A stretch of 64,000 bases of DNA from Rubrivivax sp. (GCA_004210455.1 SEFA01000017.1:23768-87767), one strand, 5' to 3'; positions 22,989-32,232 are shown, numbered from the stretch's first letter. Program-made: numbers and translations. Notes: a model not told the origin generated them from the letters alone.

Positions 22989-23678
22989 TCAGGCGTAGGA
23001 ACGGACCAGGCCGTCGAAGAGTCGCGTCCAGCCGTCGAGCAGCACGAACAGCAGGATCTTCAGCGGCAGCGAGACGACCATCGGCGAGACCATCTGCATG
23101 CCGAGCGCGAGCAGCAGGTTGGACAGCAGCAGGTCGATGACCACGAAGGGGACGTAGAGCACGAAACCGGCTTTCAGCGCGAGTTCCAGTTCGCTCACGA
23201 CGAAGCACGGGATCAGCACGACGTAGTCGCCGTCCTGGGGCGTCGCCATGCGGCCTCCCCACTGCTGGTGAGCGAGGTCAACGAACTTCTGCCGCTTTTC
23301 CGGGAGCGTGTTCGCCAGCATGAAACCGCGCATGGGCTCGAACGCCTGCGCCAGGTCCGCCAGGCCCAGGCGCGCAGACTTCGAGCGCTGTGGCGCCTGC
23401 GCCTGAGCGGGCTGGCCCGAAAGTCCGGGGAGATCCATCGGCAGCCGCGACACGACCTCGTTGAGCACCGGGGCCATCACGAACAGCGTGGCCGCGAGTG
23501 CCATGCCGTTGAGGGCCATCGTCGGCGGGACCTGTTGCACGCCCAGTGCGTTGCGCACGATCATCAGCACCACGGAGATCTTCAGATAACTCGTCGTGCA
23601 GACCAGTAGCAGCGGCAGCAGCGTCAGGCCCGCCAGCAGGAATGCCAGCGAGAGGGGGTCGAAGCCGCCGCCGCTCAC
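22989..23678 (-). CDS. sctR: Type III secretion export apparatus protein SctR (HrcR/FliP family)
   Basis: A 229-residue export-gate subunit. The N-terminal helix (LAFLLAGLTLLPLLLVCTTS) is followed by YLKISVVLMIVRNALGVQQVPP, the strongest FliP-family signature, then a polar loop, and two C-terminal helices with LIPCFVVSELELALKAGF and LGMQMVSPM. The start is GTG at 23678, which overlaps the sctQ stop in a GTGA arrangement; the frame is open further upstream but only through sctQ coding sequence. Length is normal for the family. Confidence 0.95.
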   Translation of the reverse strand: MSGGGFDPLSLAFLLAGLTLLPLLLVCTTSYLKISVVLMIVRNALGVQQVPPTMALNGMALAATLFVMAPVLNEVVSRLPMDLPGLSGQPAQAQAPQRSKSARLGLADLAQAFEPMRGFMLANTLPEKRQKFVDLAHQQWGGRMATPQDGDYVVLIPCFVVSELELALKAGFVLYVPFVVIDLLLSNLLLALGMQMVSPMVVSLPLKILLFVLLDGWTRLFDGLVRSYA

Positions 23679-24790
23679 CGCGGACTCCCCCACTGCAGGA
23701 TCTCGACGGCCAGCCGTCCTTCGACCTCGACCAGTTGTCCCGCGCCGAGCTCGGTGCCGTGGGCGACGATGCGCACCGTCGCCGGGGTCAGGGCTTCCAG
23801 TGGGACGATCTGGCCGGCCGCGAGAGCGCTCAATTCGCCGACGGTCATGGCGACACGGCCAACGATGAAGTCCAGGTCTACGGTCAAGGCATCCACGTTG
23901 CGGGGCTCCGATGAGGGTGAAAAGGCATGAAGGGAATTGGACGGCGAGGTCCCCGTCGAGCCCCATCCCTGGAACTCGCGTGTGAGGTGGTCGACCTGAC
24001 CTAAATGAATCAGTCGCCTCCCAGAAACGAGGCATAGCGGGCCGTTTTTGGCTCGCCCATCGGAGGGAAGCCAGAAGGCATCACCCGTCCGGACCGTGCT
24101 CAGCTGCGCGTGCCGTATCGCGATGCGCCCCAGCCAGAGCCCCACCGTCAGGGCGATCGCGGCGACGGATGCCGACATCGGGCCTTGCACGGGGAGCGGC
24201 CGCCATCCGGGTGCTGACGCCCACGCCAGGAGCGTGCGCCGCGAGGTCCGTAAAGGCAGGACTTGCCGGCTGCCGTCGCGACTGACCAGCGTCAAGACTG
24301 CGGCAATGGGCTGCTCCTTGCCTGATGGCGGGGCGTCGTGGCCGACGGGAAGCGGGGTCGGGACACCGCCGAGCGCCTGCGCGAGCGCCGGACACCAGGC
24401 GGTGCAGGCCAGGCGGAGAAGACCGTCCCTCGCACGGTCGTCGACGTCGTGCGGGAGGTGCAGTCCGGTCGCGATCGTGACGAGGGTGTCGTCGCACAGG
24501 TGGAGGACTCCATGCGCGGTCGTGAGCGCCGGTGCGGCCCGGATCGGCGCGCTCGCGCCCGCCTCGCCGGAAGACGCGAGCGCCAGCTCGAAAGAGCCCC
24601 AGGGAGCGTCCGGGTCGCCGACGACCCACTGGACGCCACGCTGAAGTCGCTGGCGGAGCCGGATGTCCTCGGCCGCCCGCTTCGGCATCTGGATCGGTGA
24701 GGGCGCTGCGCGCGCGTGTGTCATCGAGGCGGCGCGTGCGGCGGCGGGTCTGTCAATCGGGTCGGCGAGCATCGGAGGGGCCGTCGGCAT
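23675..24790 (-). CDS. sctQ: Type III secretion C-ring/sorting platform protein SctQ (HrcQ/YscQ)
   Basis: A 371-residue cytoplasmic protein whose last 80 residues (from VDLDFIVGRVAMTVGELS to RLAVEILQW) form a SpoA domain, the feature that defines YscQ/HrcQ and FliN/M. The N-terminal two-thirds is divergent, as usual. It heads the sctQ-R-S operon. A HrpL-box-like promoter lies 27 bases upstream on the same strand. No binding site is obvious before the ATG at 24790; starts at 24724 and 24688 are in frame and would remove a low-complexity leader. Confidence 0.85.
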   Translation of the reverse strand: MPTAPPMLADPIDRPAAARAASMTHARAAPSPIQMPKRAAEDIRLRQRLQRGVQWVVGDPDAPWGSFELALASSGEAGASAPIRAAPALTTAHGVLHLCDDTLVTIATGLHLPHDVDDRARDGLLRLACTAWCPALAQALGGVPTPLPVGHDAPPSGKEQPIAAVLTLVSRDGSRQVLPLRTSRRTLLAWASAPGWRPLPVQGPMSASVAAIALTVGLWLGRIAIRHAQLSTVRTGDAFWLPSDGRAKNGPLCLVSGRRLIHLGQVDHLTREFQGWGSTGTSPSNSLHAFSPSSEPRNVDALTVDLDFIVGRVAMTVGELSALAAGQIVPLEALTPATVRIVAHGTELGAGQLVEVEGRLAVEILQWGSPR

Positions 24791-24817
24791 ACCGGCGGCG
24801 TTTGGGGGAGGTGCGGG

Positions 24818-24846
24818 TCAGTGCGATGTCAAAGGCATGCCGTTCT
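24818..24846 (-). promoter_or_regulatory. HrpL-box-like promoter of sctQ
   Basis: Read on the minus strand the element is AGAACG-N16-GCACTGA, two substitutions away from the box in front of the pilin-like gene (AGAACC-N16-CCACTGA) and close to the HrpL consensus GGAACC-N15/16-CCACNNA. The -10 half ends 27 bases before the sctQ ATG. Confidence 0.5.
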
Positions 24847-24866
24847 CGGGGTGGCGCGCCACCGCC

Positions 24867-24894
24867 GGAACCTCGCCGGCTTGTTCGCGTACTA
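24867..24894 (+). promoter_or_regulatory. Candidate ECF-type promoter of the sctL operon
   Basis: A perfect GGAACC -35 half at 24867-24872 is followed after 15 bases by CGTACTA at 24888-24894. The -35 matches the HrpL consensus exactly but the -10 does not match CCACNNA; CGT-type -10 elements occur with other ECF factors. The element ends only 8 bases before the sctL ATG, so a transcript would start at or near the initiation codon. Confidence 0.3.
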
Positions 24895-24902
24895 GGGCCC
24901 GA

Positions 24903-25726
24903 ATGAATCCCGCCTGGATCTCCCAACGCGTGCCGCTGAGCGGACTTGCCCTGCGCATCGACGATGCGGAGGAGGAGGCGTGCCCCGTCGTGCTGAAGCG
25001 CGAGTCGCTGGCGGTCGTGCGCTCGGCGGGTGAAGTGGTCCGGGCCGCCAGATCCGGCTGCGCGATGCGTCTGCGGGCGGCGCGCGAGCGCGAGCGCCTC
25101 TGGCGCCAACGGGCGCGCGACCAAGTCACGGACAGGCTCGCCCTGGACGTGGCCGAACTCAGGGCCGCGGCATTGACGGACGCGATGCGTATCGCAAGCG
25201 CGCTGAGGCAGGACCGCGAACAACTGCTCGCGGGCGCCGAGACTTTGTTGATCGACATCGCGCGACACGCGGCTCGACGACTGCTGCTCGATCTGCCCGC
25301 CGAGGTTGGGCGCAATCCAGCGCCCGCCTGTTGCGTGAGGAATGGCGCGCAATGCGCGGCGAAGGCGAATCCCGATTGCGCGTATCGCCTGACGAAGTGC
25401 AGGCCTTGACGGACATCGCGGCCGATGCTGGGTGGACGCTGGTGCCTGACGCGCTGATGGCGCGAGGTCAGTGCGTGCTTGACCATCGCGCCGGCAGCCT
25501 CCATGCCACCTATGTCGAGAACGTCCGGGCGCTGATCGACGCGTTGCCGGTTCCGGTTTCCTCATCGTCGTCCGCCAGTCCTGTTGACTCAGTCCTTCTT
25601 CCACCCCCTTCGCAGGAGACTTCTCATGACCTCGATCACCCCCACCGAACGCCTGCTGCAGACCGCGATGTCGCGCTCGAGCCGCCTGTCCGAAGCAATG
25701 CAGCGCATCGGACCGCAGGACCTTGA
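24903..25726 (+). pseudogene. sctL: SctL (HrpE/YscL/FliH-type ATPase regulator) with an apparent one-base frameshift
   Basis: SctL is the stator that couples the SctN ATPase to the sorting platform. From the ATG at 24903 the first frame gives a charged helical N-terminal half (ALRQDREQLLAGAETLLIDIARHAARRLLLDLPAEVG) but then runs into an unrelated Cys-rich tail and stops at 25409. The family C-terminal half (SARLLREEWRAM, LRVSPDEVQALTDIA, GWTLVPDALMARGQCVL) continues in the next frame from about 25310 and stays open to 25726. One extra G in the GGG run at 25308-25310 restores a continuous protein. The tail of the second frame overlaps the next gene by about 100 bases. A sequencing error is as likely as a real mutation. 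Confidence 0.75.
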
Positions 25727-25835
25727 GCGAGCCGTCGGGATCCAGCTCCGGCAGCAGGTCGAGATCGCGACGATGAAGCAGGCCGTCCAGCTGCATCGGA
25801 GCGTCGAACGCAAGATCCTGAACGAGCAGCGTTGA
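25626..25835 (+). CDS. Small T3SS protein, unassigned (needle, rod or chaperone-like)
   Basis: A 69-residue helical protein with no cysteine, rich in Gln, Arg and Glu, preceded by a good AGGAGA about 6 bases before the ATG at 25626. The second half (LERAVGIQLRQQVEIATMKQ) has the amphipathic pattern seen at the C terminus of needle and inner-rod subunits and of small HrpF/YscE-type cochaperones. In Hrp1 loci the gene between sctL and sctC is hrpF, so position favours that role. I cannot identify the family from sequence alone. It begins inside the shifted tail of sctL and ends 1 base before sctC. Confidence 0.55.
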   Translation: MTSITPTERLLQTAMSRSSRLSEAMQRIGPQDLERAVGIQLRQQVEIATMKQAVQLHRSVERKILNEQR

Positions 25836-25836
25836 C

Positions 25837-27633
25837 ATGAAACGGCCCGCCGCGCTGTTCGGATATCCGCTACGTGCCGTGCTCTGCGCCGCAGCGCTGG
25901 TCGGACCATTCGGCCCCGCGCTCATGGAAGCGCGTGCGGTGGCGCCGGCCGCCTGGCGGGACGCGCTCTACAGCTATCGCGCCGACGAGGAATTGACGGT
26001 GACCCAGGTCCTGGACCGCTTCTCGTCGACCTTGGGCCTGGAAGTGAAGCTCGCCGACCCCGCGCTGGGTCGGCGCAAGCTGAGACTTAGCGGCAAGGGT
26101 GCCTCTCCGGCGGTCTTCCTTGATCGACTGGGCGATTCACAAGGGTTGGACTGGTTCATCTATCAAGGCGTGCTTCACATCTCGGCGCGGTCGGCCGCGA
26201 CCAGCGAGCGGATCTCGCTCGGACCCCAAAGCCCCTCCGACGCGAAAGACGCATTGGTCGGCATCGGACTTTTCGAGAGTCGCTTCGGTTGGGGCGAGTT
26301 CGATTCCGACCCGCCGACTGTGCTCGTGTCCGGGCCGCCGGCGTATGTGAGCCTGGTCCGGCGGATGCTCGCGGTGCCCGAGGACCGGACGCCGAAGCGG
26401 GAGCATCCGCGCATGATGGTCTTCCGACTGAAACACGCCGCCGCCGCCGATCGGGAAATGCGCACGCGCGACCGTAGCGTCACCTTGCCGGGACTGGTGA
26501 CCACCTTGAACCAGGTCCTGCCGAACGCTCGTTCCGTCAATCTCCAGACGCGTCTCGCGAATGCAGGCGTGGGGAGGAAGGCCTCGCTGCTGTCCGGCGT
26601 CGAGGATCCCTGGGCGGCGCTGGCGCGGGAGATGGCCGGCGGCGACGTCTCCGGCGACATCGCGCTGAGCGGCGTCCCCGCCGCTCGACTTCCCCTGGCA
26701 GCGGCCGCCAGCGGTAGTCTTCCCAGGCGCGTTGGCCCCCAGGAGGGAGCCTCGGAGGGCTCGATCGAGGCGACTGCGCCGCGGCGCCGATCCGCACGCA
26801 GCGACGATGCGGACGAGCCCGATTTCACGCCGTCGATCGCCGCCTACACGCCGCTCAATGCGGTGCTGGTGTGGGACCTGCCGTCACGTCGCGAGGACTA
26901 TCGCGAGCTCATCGATTCGCTCGATGTCCCCAATCGCTTGATCGAGATCAACGTCACCATCCTCGACGTCAGCGCGGATGCGCTACGGGATTGGTCTGTG
27001 GATCTCCAGGCAGGCTCGGGCGCTGCGCAGGTGGCACTTGGCGCCGACGGGAACCTCGGCGTGACCTCCGCCGATACCGGCGTCAAGGGATCGACGATGG
27101 TGCTATGGGCCTCGAACCGACTCGCCTTGCGGGTGCGTGCGCTGGAATCGCGCGGGCAGGCGCAGGTGCTCTCCCGTCCGTCGGTGCTGACCCTGAACAA
27201 CGTGGGCGCGCTGCTCGACATGAACCAGTCGGCCTACGTGAAGCTGGTCGGCGAGCGCAGCACCGACCTGCGCACGATCACCGCCGGAACCCTGCTCAAG
27301 GTGACGCCGAGCATCGTCGGCGACGACGCCAGCGGCGGCGCGGAGCAGGGCATACGCGTCACGCTGGACATCGAGGACGGTCAGTTGACCAAGGCAACCT
27401 CCGATCAGGGCACGCCCAGTGTCGGCAACAGCGCGGTCAGCACCGAGGCGGTGGTGAAGCCCGGCGAGTCGCTGGTTGTCGGCGGCTACCGACGGCAGGA
27501 TCGCCAGGTCTCCAATGCCCGGGTGCCGGGCCTGTCGTCGATTCCTGTCATCGGCGGTCTGTTTCGAAGCGACAGCGCCGTGAACAGCGAACGCGAGCGT
27601 CTCTTCATCCTCACGGCGCGCGCGCTTCCCTGA
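25837..27633 (+). CDS. sctC: Type III secretion outer-membrane secretin SctC (HrcC)
   Basis: Forms the outer-membrane ring of the injectisome. The 598-residue precursor has a signal peptide, two periplasmic N domains (ADEELTVTQVLDRFSSTLG and ALVGIGLFESRFGWGEFDSDP), a variable Ser/Arg-rich segment around 290-325, and a C-terminal secretin domain with VLSRPSVLTLNNVGALLDMN, AGTLLKVTPSIV, VVKPGESLVVGGY and VPGLSSIPVIGGLFR. These are diagnostic for HrcC/YscC proteins. It follows the 69-residue gene and precedes sctW by 70 bases. Confidence 0.95.
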   Translation: MKRPAALFGYPLRAVLCAAALVGPFGPALMEARAVAPAAWRDALYSYRADEELTVTQVLDRFSSTLGLEVKLADPALGRRKLRLSGKGASPAVFLDRLGDSQGLDWFIYQGVLHISARSAATSERISLGPQSPSDAKDALVGIGLFESRFGWGEFDSDPPTVLVSGPPAYVSLVRRMLAVPEDRTPKREHPRMMVFRLKHAAAADREMRTRDRSVTLPGLVTTLNQVLPNARSVNLQTRLANAGVGRKASLLSGVEDPWAALAREMAGGDVSGDIALSGVPAARLPLAAAASGSLPRRVGPQEGASEGSIEATAPRRRSARSDDADEPDFTPSIAAYTPLNAVLVWDLPSRREDYRELIDSLDVPNRLIEINVTILDVSADALRDWSVDLQAGSGAAQVALGADGNLGVTSADTGVKGSTMVLWASNRLALRVRALESRGQAQVLSRPSVLTLNNVGALLDMNQSAYVKLVGERSTDLRTITAGTLLKVTPSIVGDDASGGAEQGIRVTLDIEDGQLTKATSDQGTPSVGNSAVSTEAVVKPGESLVVGGYRRQDRQVSNARVPGLSSIPVIGGLFRSDSAVNSERERLFILTARALP

Positions 27634-27703
27634 ACGCCCGACTTCCGGCATCTCCTCCTGTCGTCCTTCCGCATTTTTTTCCTTCCGTCATTCTCCTTTC
27701 GTC

Positions 27704-28933
27704 ATGACCACCATCCCCTCTCGCCCAGGCAATGTGTTCGAGCCGGTCCCGGAGGCGCCAACGGGCGTCCGGGGGGCAGGCTTTCAGGAGTTCCCTCGAC
27801 AGTCAGCACCGGAGCGGCCTGCCGCGCCCACATCTTCCGATCTGGCGCAGATCGCCGAGCGCCGCGCTGCGCTTCGCGCCGCGGCGGATGCCGCGTCGAA
27901 CTCCGGGGGGCTGGGAAGCAGCGCGGAGGAGATCACCTTCGGTACCAGCGAGCGTGCCGAGCTGGAAACGCACGACGAGTCCCGCGACGCGCGCGAGCGC
28001 CAGGACGAGCGCATCGAGGCCCTGATGCGCATCGGCGCAATCCAGGCAATGCTGAAGCAGCTCACGGGTGAGCAGGGGTTCGCGTGTATACAACAGCGCG
28101 CTCAGCGTTTTGCGTTGTTGTGGGCGCAGGGCAGGTCGCAACAGGCGATCGAGGAATTGGACGCCAACGTCTCTGTGGGAGCGGAGCGCAAGGCGTTGTT
28201 TCACATGGCGCTGGATCAATTGCCGCCGGGGGCGGATGTCGGGTCGTTGAACGCCCTGATGGAGGACTTGGCGTGCGATCCTCACGACACCGTGCGGGCA
28301 TTGATGCGGACGGCCGTGTCGAAGAAGGATTCCCCCGCCGCCAAGGGGGCCCTCGCGCCGAACTCGCCGCTGCTTTCGCTGCTCCAGTCGCCGCTGACGC
28401 CCAAGCTGGTCCTGGATGCGGCCACCGGCCTGGGCCGCGAAGGCCTTGGTCAACTGGAGGCCATGGCGGTGCGTCCCGGACGCGTCGACGGGCGCCTCTC
28501 GAGCGGCAGAGACGTGTTCCTCTCGCTGACCTTGCTGCGCACGATCCAACAGCTCCGCCAGGTCGAGCAGACCAGTGTTGGACTGATGAAAGCCGGTGCC
28601 GCCGGACCCTGCCCGGCGGCCGACAATCCGGAAGAAGTCCGCAAGACGGCGCGCTGGCTCCTCGAGACGACTTTCGCGCCCGCGCCGCAGTCGGCTCTGG
28701 CGCGCATGGGGACGGTGTTGAAGGTCAACGGCGAGGCCCTGGCGAGGGCGCGTCGCGAGATGCAGCGCGAATTGCGGCAACTCCCGGACGGCGTGTGGCT
28801 GAACGCGGATACCAAGCAGCTCGTGAGCAATGAGTTGAAGAATGCGAATACGGCCAACCTGGAGCATCACGGACTGCTGACCCGTGCCGGGCTGAGCAGA
28901 CGAACGGATCGCCCGACCGCGCCCGGGGCATGA
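27704..28933 (+). CDS. sctW: Type III secretion gatekeeper SctW (HrpJ/YopN-TyeA type)
   Basis: A 409-residue cytoplasmic regulator that controls the switch between substrate classes. The N-terminal 60 residues are disordered and Pro/Ala-rich, as in secreted gatekeepers, followed by a YopN-like helical region (EITFGTSERAELETHDESRD) and a TyeA-like C-terminal segment (SGRDVFLSLTLLRTIQQLRQ). No other T3SS family fits this length and place: in Hrp1 loci hrpJ directly precedes hrcV, as here. No clear binding site precedes the ATG. Confidence 0.8.
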   Translation: MTTIPSRPGNVFEPVPEAPTGVRGAGFQEFPRQSAPERPAAPTSSDLAQIAERRAALRAAADAASNSGGLGSSAEEITFGTSERAELETHDESRDARERQDERIEALMRIGAIQAMLKQLTGEQGFACIQQRAQRFALLWAQGRSQQAIEELDANVSVGAERKALFHMALDQLPPGADVGSLNALMEDLACDPHDTVRALMRTAVSKKDSPAAKGALAPNSPLLSLLQSPLTPKLVLDAATGLGREGLGQLEAMAVRPGRVDGRLSSGRDVFLSLTLLRTIQQLRQVEQTSVGLMKAGAAGPCPAADNPEEVRKTARWLLETTFAPAPQSALARMGTVLKVNGEALARARREMQRELRQLPDGVWLNADTKQLVSNELKNANTANLEHHGLLTRAGLSRRTDRPTAPGA

Positions 28934-28954
28934 CAAGCCTGCAAATTCAGGTGG

Positions 28955-28982
28955 CGAACCTCGCATGAACGCACTCGACTGA
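28955..28982 (+). promoter_or_regulatory. Candidate HrpL-box-like promoter before sctV
   Basis: CGAACC-N15-CGACTGA on the plus strand differs from the stronger box near 39.86 kb by two positions and by one base in spacing. It ends 9 bases before the sctV ATG, so either transcription starts at the codon itself or translation begins further in. Weak on its own; listed because related boxes occur in the same locus. Confidence 0.3.
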
Positions 28983-28991
28983 GCGTTCACC

Positions 28992-31145
28992 ATGCCTCTG
29001 CCACCACCTTCCAGCGCCCCCCGTGGCGCCCCCCGCGTCACTGCCGCGGGCGCGATCCTGTCACCGGCGCAGGCGCTCGCCCGGCAGATCGCACCGCGCG
29101 GCGAGCGGGCCGAGATCGTCGTCACCGCGCTGGTCGTCGCGGTGGTATTCGCGATGCTGCTCCCGGTCCCCACGTGGCTCTTGGACCTGCTGATCGCGAC
29201 CAACCTGTGCGTGTCCGCGTTCATGATCGTGCTGGTGATGCAGGTGAAGCAGACCACCGGGTTGTCGGCCTTCCCGTCGCTGTTCCTCGTGACCACGCTG
29301 TTCCGCGTCGCCTTGAGCGTGGCCAGCACCAGGCAGATCCTGCTCAACGGGGAAGCCGGGCACATCATCGCGGCCTTCGGCGAGATCGTCGTGGGCGGGA
29401 ACCTGGTCGTCGGCCTCGTCGTCTTCCTGGTCCTCACGGTGGTGCAGTTCATCGTGATCACGAAGGGATCGGAACGCGTGGCCGAGGTCAGCGCGCGCTT
29501 CTCGCTCGATGCGATGCCGGGTCGGCAGATGGCCATCGACATGGAGCGCAAGGCGGGCGGCATCACGCAGGAGGAAGCCAAGGCGCAGCGCGACGGGTTG
29601 ACGGAGGAGAGCCAGTTCTTCGGCGCCATGGACGGGACGATGAAGTTCGCGAAGGGCGACGCCATCGTCGGTATCGTCATCGTGCTGGTGAACCTGCTGG
29701 GCGGCCTGTCCGTGGGCGTGCTCCAGCGGGGCATGTCGGCCGCGGACGCGCTGCAGGTGTACGCGATCCTGACCATCGGCGACGGGCTCGTCGCGCAGAT
29801 CCCGGCGCTGCTGATGTCGATGACCGCCGGCCTGCTGGTCACGCGGGTGTCCAAGCCCACGGGCGGCCGTGCGATCGGCAACGAATTGACCGCGCAACTG
29901 CTGCACCAGCCCAAGGCCTGGGTGACGGCCAGCGGCGCGATGCTGGCCTTCGGACTGCTGCCCGGCATGCCGCTGCTGGCGTTCGCCGGCCTGGCGACCG
30001 GTTCCGCCGCGGTCGGCCTGACGATGATGCATCGCAAGCTGAAGACGGAACGCGAGGAGGCGCAGCAGCGGGAGGCTGTCGTGGAGGCCCTGCGCGATTT
30101 CGATCTGGTCCGCCCCTTCGCGCTGAGGGTCAGCGGTCGCATCGACCCCGAGCGCGCGCAGCGTGCGCTCAACCTGTGCCGGCAGGTCCGCAACCGCCTG
30201 GTGCGTCGTCTGGCGCTGGTGACCCCTCAGATCGACTTCGACGCCGATGTGGACCTCGATCACGCGGACCTGGAGTTCTGCCACGGTGAAGTGCCGGTGT
30301 TTTCCCTGCGGCTGCACGAGGATCTGCGAACCTGCACGTGGACCCGGGGCGATGCGATCGACCTTGGGCTGCCGGCCGACCAGATCGAGCCGCGCGGCGG
30401 CCTGGCCTGTGCGCCGCGTGTCTGGCTGCCCGAGGCCCAGGCGCTTGCACTGGACCCGAAACCGACGGACCTGGGCGACTGCTGGGAACGTCTGGACGAA
30501 CTCTGCGAGGAGACCCTGCTGCGCGTCGGTGCGATGTATTTCGGCATGGAGGAGACGCAGAAGATCGCGGCCTGGTGCAACCGCAAGACGCCCGAAGTGG
30601 CGAAGGAACTGGAGCGCGCCGTCCCATCCAGCCGGATGGCCGAAGTGCTGCGTCGGCTGCTCACCGAGAACGTCAGCATCCGCAACCTGCCGATGATCAT
30701 CAATGCGCTGATCGATTGGGGACCGCGCGAACGCGATCCCTCCGTCCTGACGGAGTGCGTCCGGGCGGCGCTGCAGCGCGAAATCTGCGACGCCCATGCG
30801 GTGCGCAAGGAATTGCGCGCGCTCATGTTCGACAGCGAACTGGAGGCGCAGATCCGCGCCGCCATCCGCCAGACCGCCTACGGTGATTTTCTTGCGCTCG
30901 ATGCCGATCTGACGGACGCGATCCTCGACGAGACGGCTGAGGCATATCTCGCCAACCATGAGGGCGCACGCCTGGTCATGATCTGCGCGCAGGATGTGCG
31001 TCCGCACATCCGCAAGCTGGTGGCCGACCGCATCCCGCCGCTGGCTGTGATCGGCATGTCCGAGCTGCCGCCGGACTTCCGCGTGAACGTCCGCTCCGTG
31101 ATCAGCGTGCCGTTGGACGGACGCGCCCTGCCGGAGATGTACTGA
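28992..31145 (+). CDS. sctV: Type III secretion major export apparatus protein SctV (HrcV/FlhA family)
   Basis: A 717-residue protein with an N-terminal membrane domain of about eight helices (residues 35-345), containing the FHIPEP-family signature region (LLVTTLFRVALSVASTRQILL, AEVSARFSLDAMPGRQMAIDM), followed by a cytoplasmic domain that forms the nonameric substrate-binding ring. The C-terminal part includes LTENVSIRNLPMIINALIDW and DVRPHIRKLVADRIPPLAVIG. It begins the sctV-sctD-sctN-sctO block and is separated from sctD by one base. Confidence 0.96.
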   Translation: MPLPPPSSAPRGAPRVTAAGAILSPAQALARQIAPRGERAEIVVTALVVAVVFAMLLPVPTWLLDLLIATNLCVSAFMIVLVMQVKQTTGLSAFPSLFLVTTLFRVALSVASTRQILLNGEAGHIIAAFGEIVVGGNLVVGLVVFLVLTVVQFIVITKGSERVAEVSARFSLDAMPGRQMAIDMERKAGGITQEEAKAQRDGLTEESQFFGAMDGTMKFAKGDAIVGIVIVLVNLLGGLSVGVLQRGMSAADALQVYAILTIGDGLVAQIPALLMSMTAGLLVTRVSKPTGGRAIGNELTAQLLHQPKAWVTASGAMLAFGLLPGMPLLAFAGLATGSAAVGLTMMHRKLKTEREEAQQREAVVEALRDFDLVRPFALRVSGRIDPERAQRALNLCRQVRNRLVRRLALVTPQIDFDADVDLDHADLEFCHGEVPVFSLRLHEDLRTCTWTRGDAIDLGLPADQIEPRGGLACAPRVWLPEAQALALDPKPTDLGDCWERLDELCEETLLRVGAMYFGMEETQKIAAWCNRKTPEVAKELERAVPSSRMAEVLRRLLTENVSIRNLPMIINALIDWGPRERDPSVLTECVRAALQREICDAHAVRKELRALMFDSELEAQIRAAIRQTAYGDFLALDADLTDAILDETAEAYLANHEGARLVMICAQDVRPHIRKLVADRIPPLAVIGMSELPPDFRVNVRSVISVPLDGRALPEMY

Positions 31146-31146
31146 G

Positions 31147-32232
31147 ATGCAGCCCCGCGCCTTGGAGGCAGATACCCTGGAACTTCGCGTCCTGAGCGGC
31201 CTGCAGTCGGGTGCCGCGCTGCCGTTGGAGGATGCGCTGGCCGTGGGAGCCGACGATGAGGCCGACCTGCTGTTGCTCGGCGATGGTGGCGGACCCGCGC
31301 GATTGCTCGTGCGCCTGGATCCGGGCGGCGGCTTGATGCTGGACACGCCGGAGGCGGGCGTCGTCCTGGCCGATGGACGCACCCTCGCCGAGGGCGCGTC
31401 GACGCCGCTGCAGCCCGGAGAAGGCTTCCGCACCGGCGATGTCTGGTTGACCGTGCGCGCGTCGTCCGACGCCTGGGATGCGTGGACGCCGCCAACGAGG
31501 GACGCCGCCTCGAAAGCAACGACGGGGGCGTCCCCGCAGGAAGGCGACGAGGCGCACGTCGCCGCGGCCACCCCGGTCATGGTCGCGGACGTCCGCCCGT
31601 TCCGCAAGGGCCGCAGCGCCCGGTTGCCCGCGGCGCCCCGTCGCATGCGGGCCGTGGGCAGCGTGATCGTCGCGGCGGGCCTGCTGTCGACGATGCTGGG
31701 CGTGGCCGCGCTGGTGCGACAGGCCGCGGAAGCGGAGACCCTGGCGGGCCGGGAGGTGGGCGAGCCGGAGACCGGTGTTGCGTCGAACGGCATGGCACGC
31801 ACGATGTCGCCGGCGCGCGCCGCATCGTCGACCGCCGTCTCCGCGCCTGCCGCGGCAGCGCCCGCATCGGCGGCAGCGGCGTCTGTGACCCCTCAACCGG
31901 CTGCGGTGGTCGTCACCAGTGCCGACCCGGAAGCCGGACAGCGGGAGGCCGCGGCTGCGGCGCCGCGCGCGCCGGCGGTCGAGGTGAATCGCGGCGCGAC
32001 GTCCGACCGCAGCGGCGGTCACGACCGTCTGCTGGTGAACGTGCCGGGAGACGGCATCGTGATCCTGCCGTTTGATATCCAGGAAGTGCTGCTCGGCTCC
32101 CATAGCCAGGTGACGCTGACGGACGGCCGCCGGCTGGAGCCCGGTGATCGCGCCGGCGACTGGCGGCTGGCCGAGATCCGGCCAGGCGCGCTGGTTTTCG
32201 ACGGCCCCCGCAAGGTGCAGGTCGGATGGTGA
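31147..32232 (+). CDS. sctD: Type III secretion inner-membrane ring protein SctD (HrpQ type)
   Basis: A 361-residue inner-membrane ring subunit. Residues 10-105 form an FHA-like cytoplasmic domain (LELRVLSGLQSGAALPLE at the start), residues 168-190 are the only membrane helix, followed by an Ala/Pro-rich periplasmic linker and a short folded end (GIVILPFDIQEVLLG to the C terminus). The short periplasmic part and the position between sctV and sctN match HrpQ of Hrp1 systems. The stop overlaps the sctN start by 7 bases. Confidence 0.85.
   Translation: MQPRALEADTLELRVLSGLQSGAALPLEDALAVGADDEADLLLLGDGGGPARLLVRLDPGGGLMLDTPEAGVVLADGRTLAEGASTPLQPGEGFRTGDVWLTVRASSDAWDAWTPPTRDAASKATTGASPQEGDEAHVAAATPVMVADVRPFRKGRSARLPAAPRRMRAVGSVIVAAGLLSTMLGVAALVRQAAEAETLAGREVGEPETGVASNGMARTMSPARAASSTAVSAPAAAAPASAAAASVTPQPAAVVVTSADPEAGQREAAAAAPRAPAVEVNRGATSDRSGGHDRLLVNVPGDGIVILPFDIQEVLLGSHSQVTLTDGRRLEPGDRAGDWRLAEIRPGALVFDGPRKVQVGW

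Noticed and set aside
27634..27703. A hrp box before sctW
   Set aside because: The 70-base gap is a pyrimidine-rich stretch with no GAACC/CCAC pair; sctW is probably read through from sctC.
29061..31802. A 913-codon open frame antisense to sctV and sctD
   Set aside because: It is a product of high-GC codon bias opposite a clear FlhA-family gene. Its translation is His/Asp/Gln/Arg-rich without any fold, typical of shadow frames.
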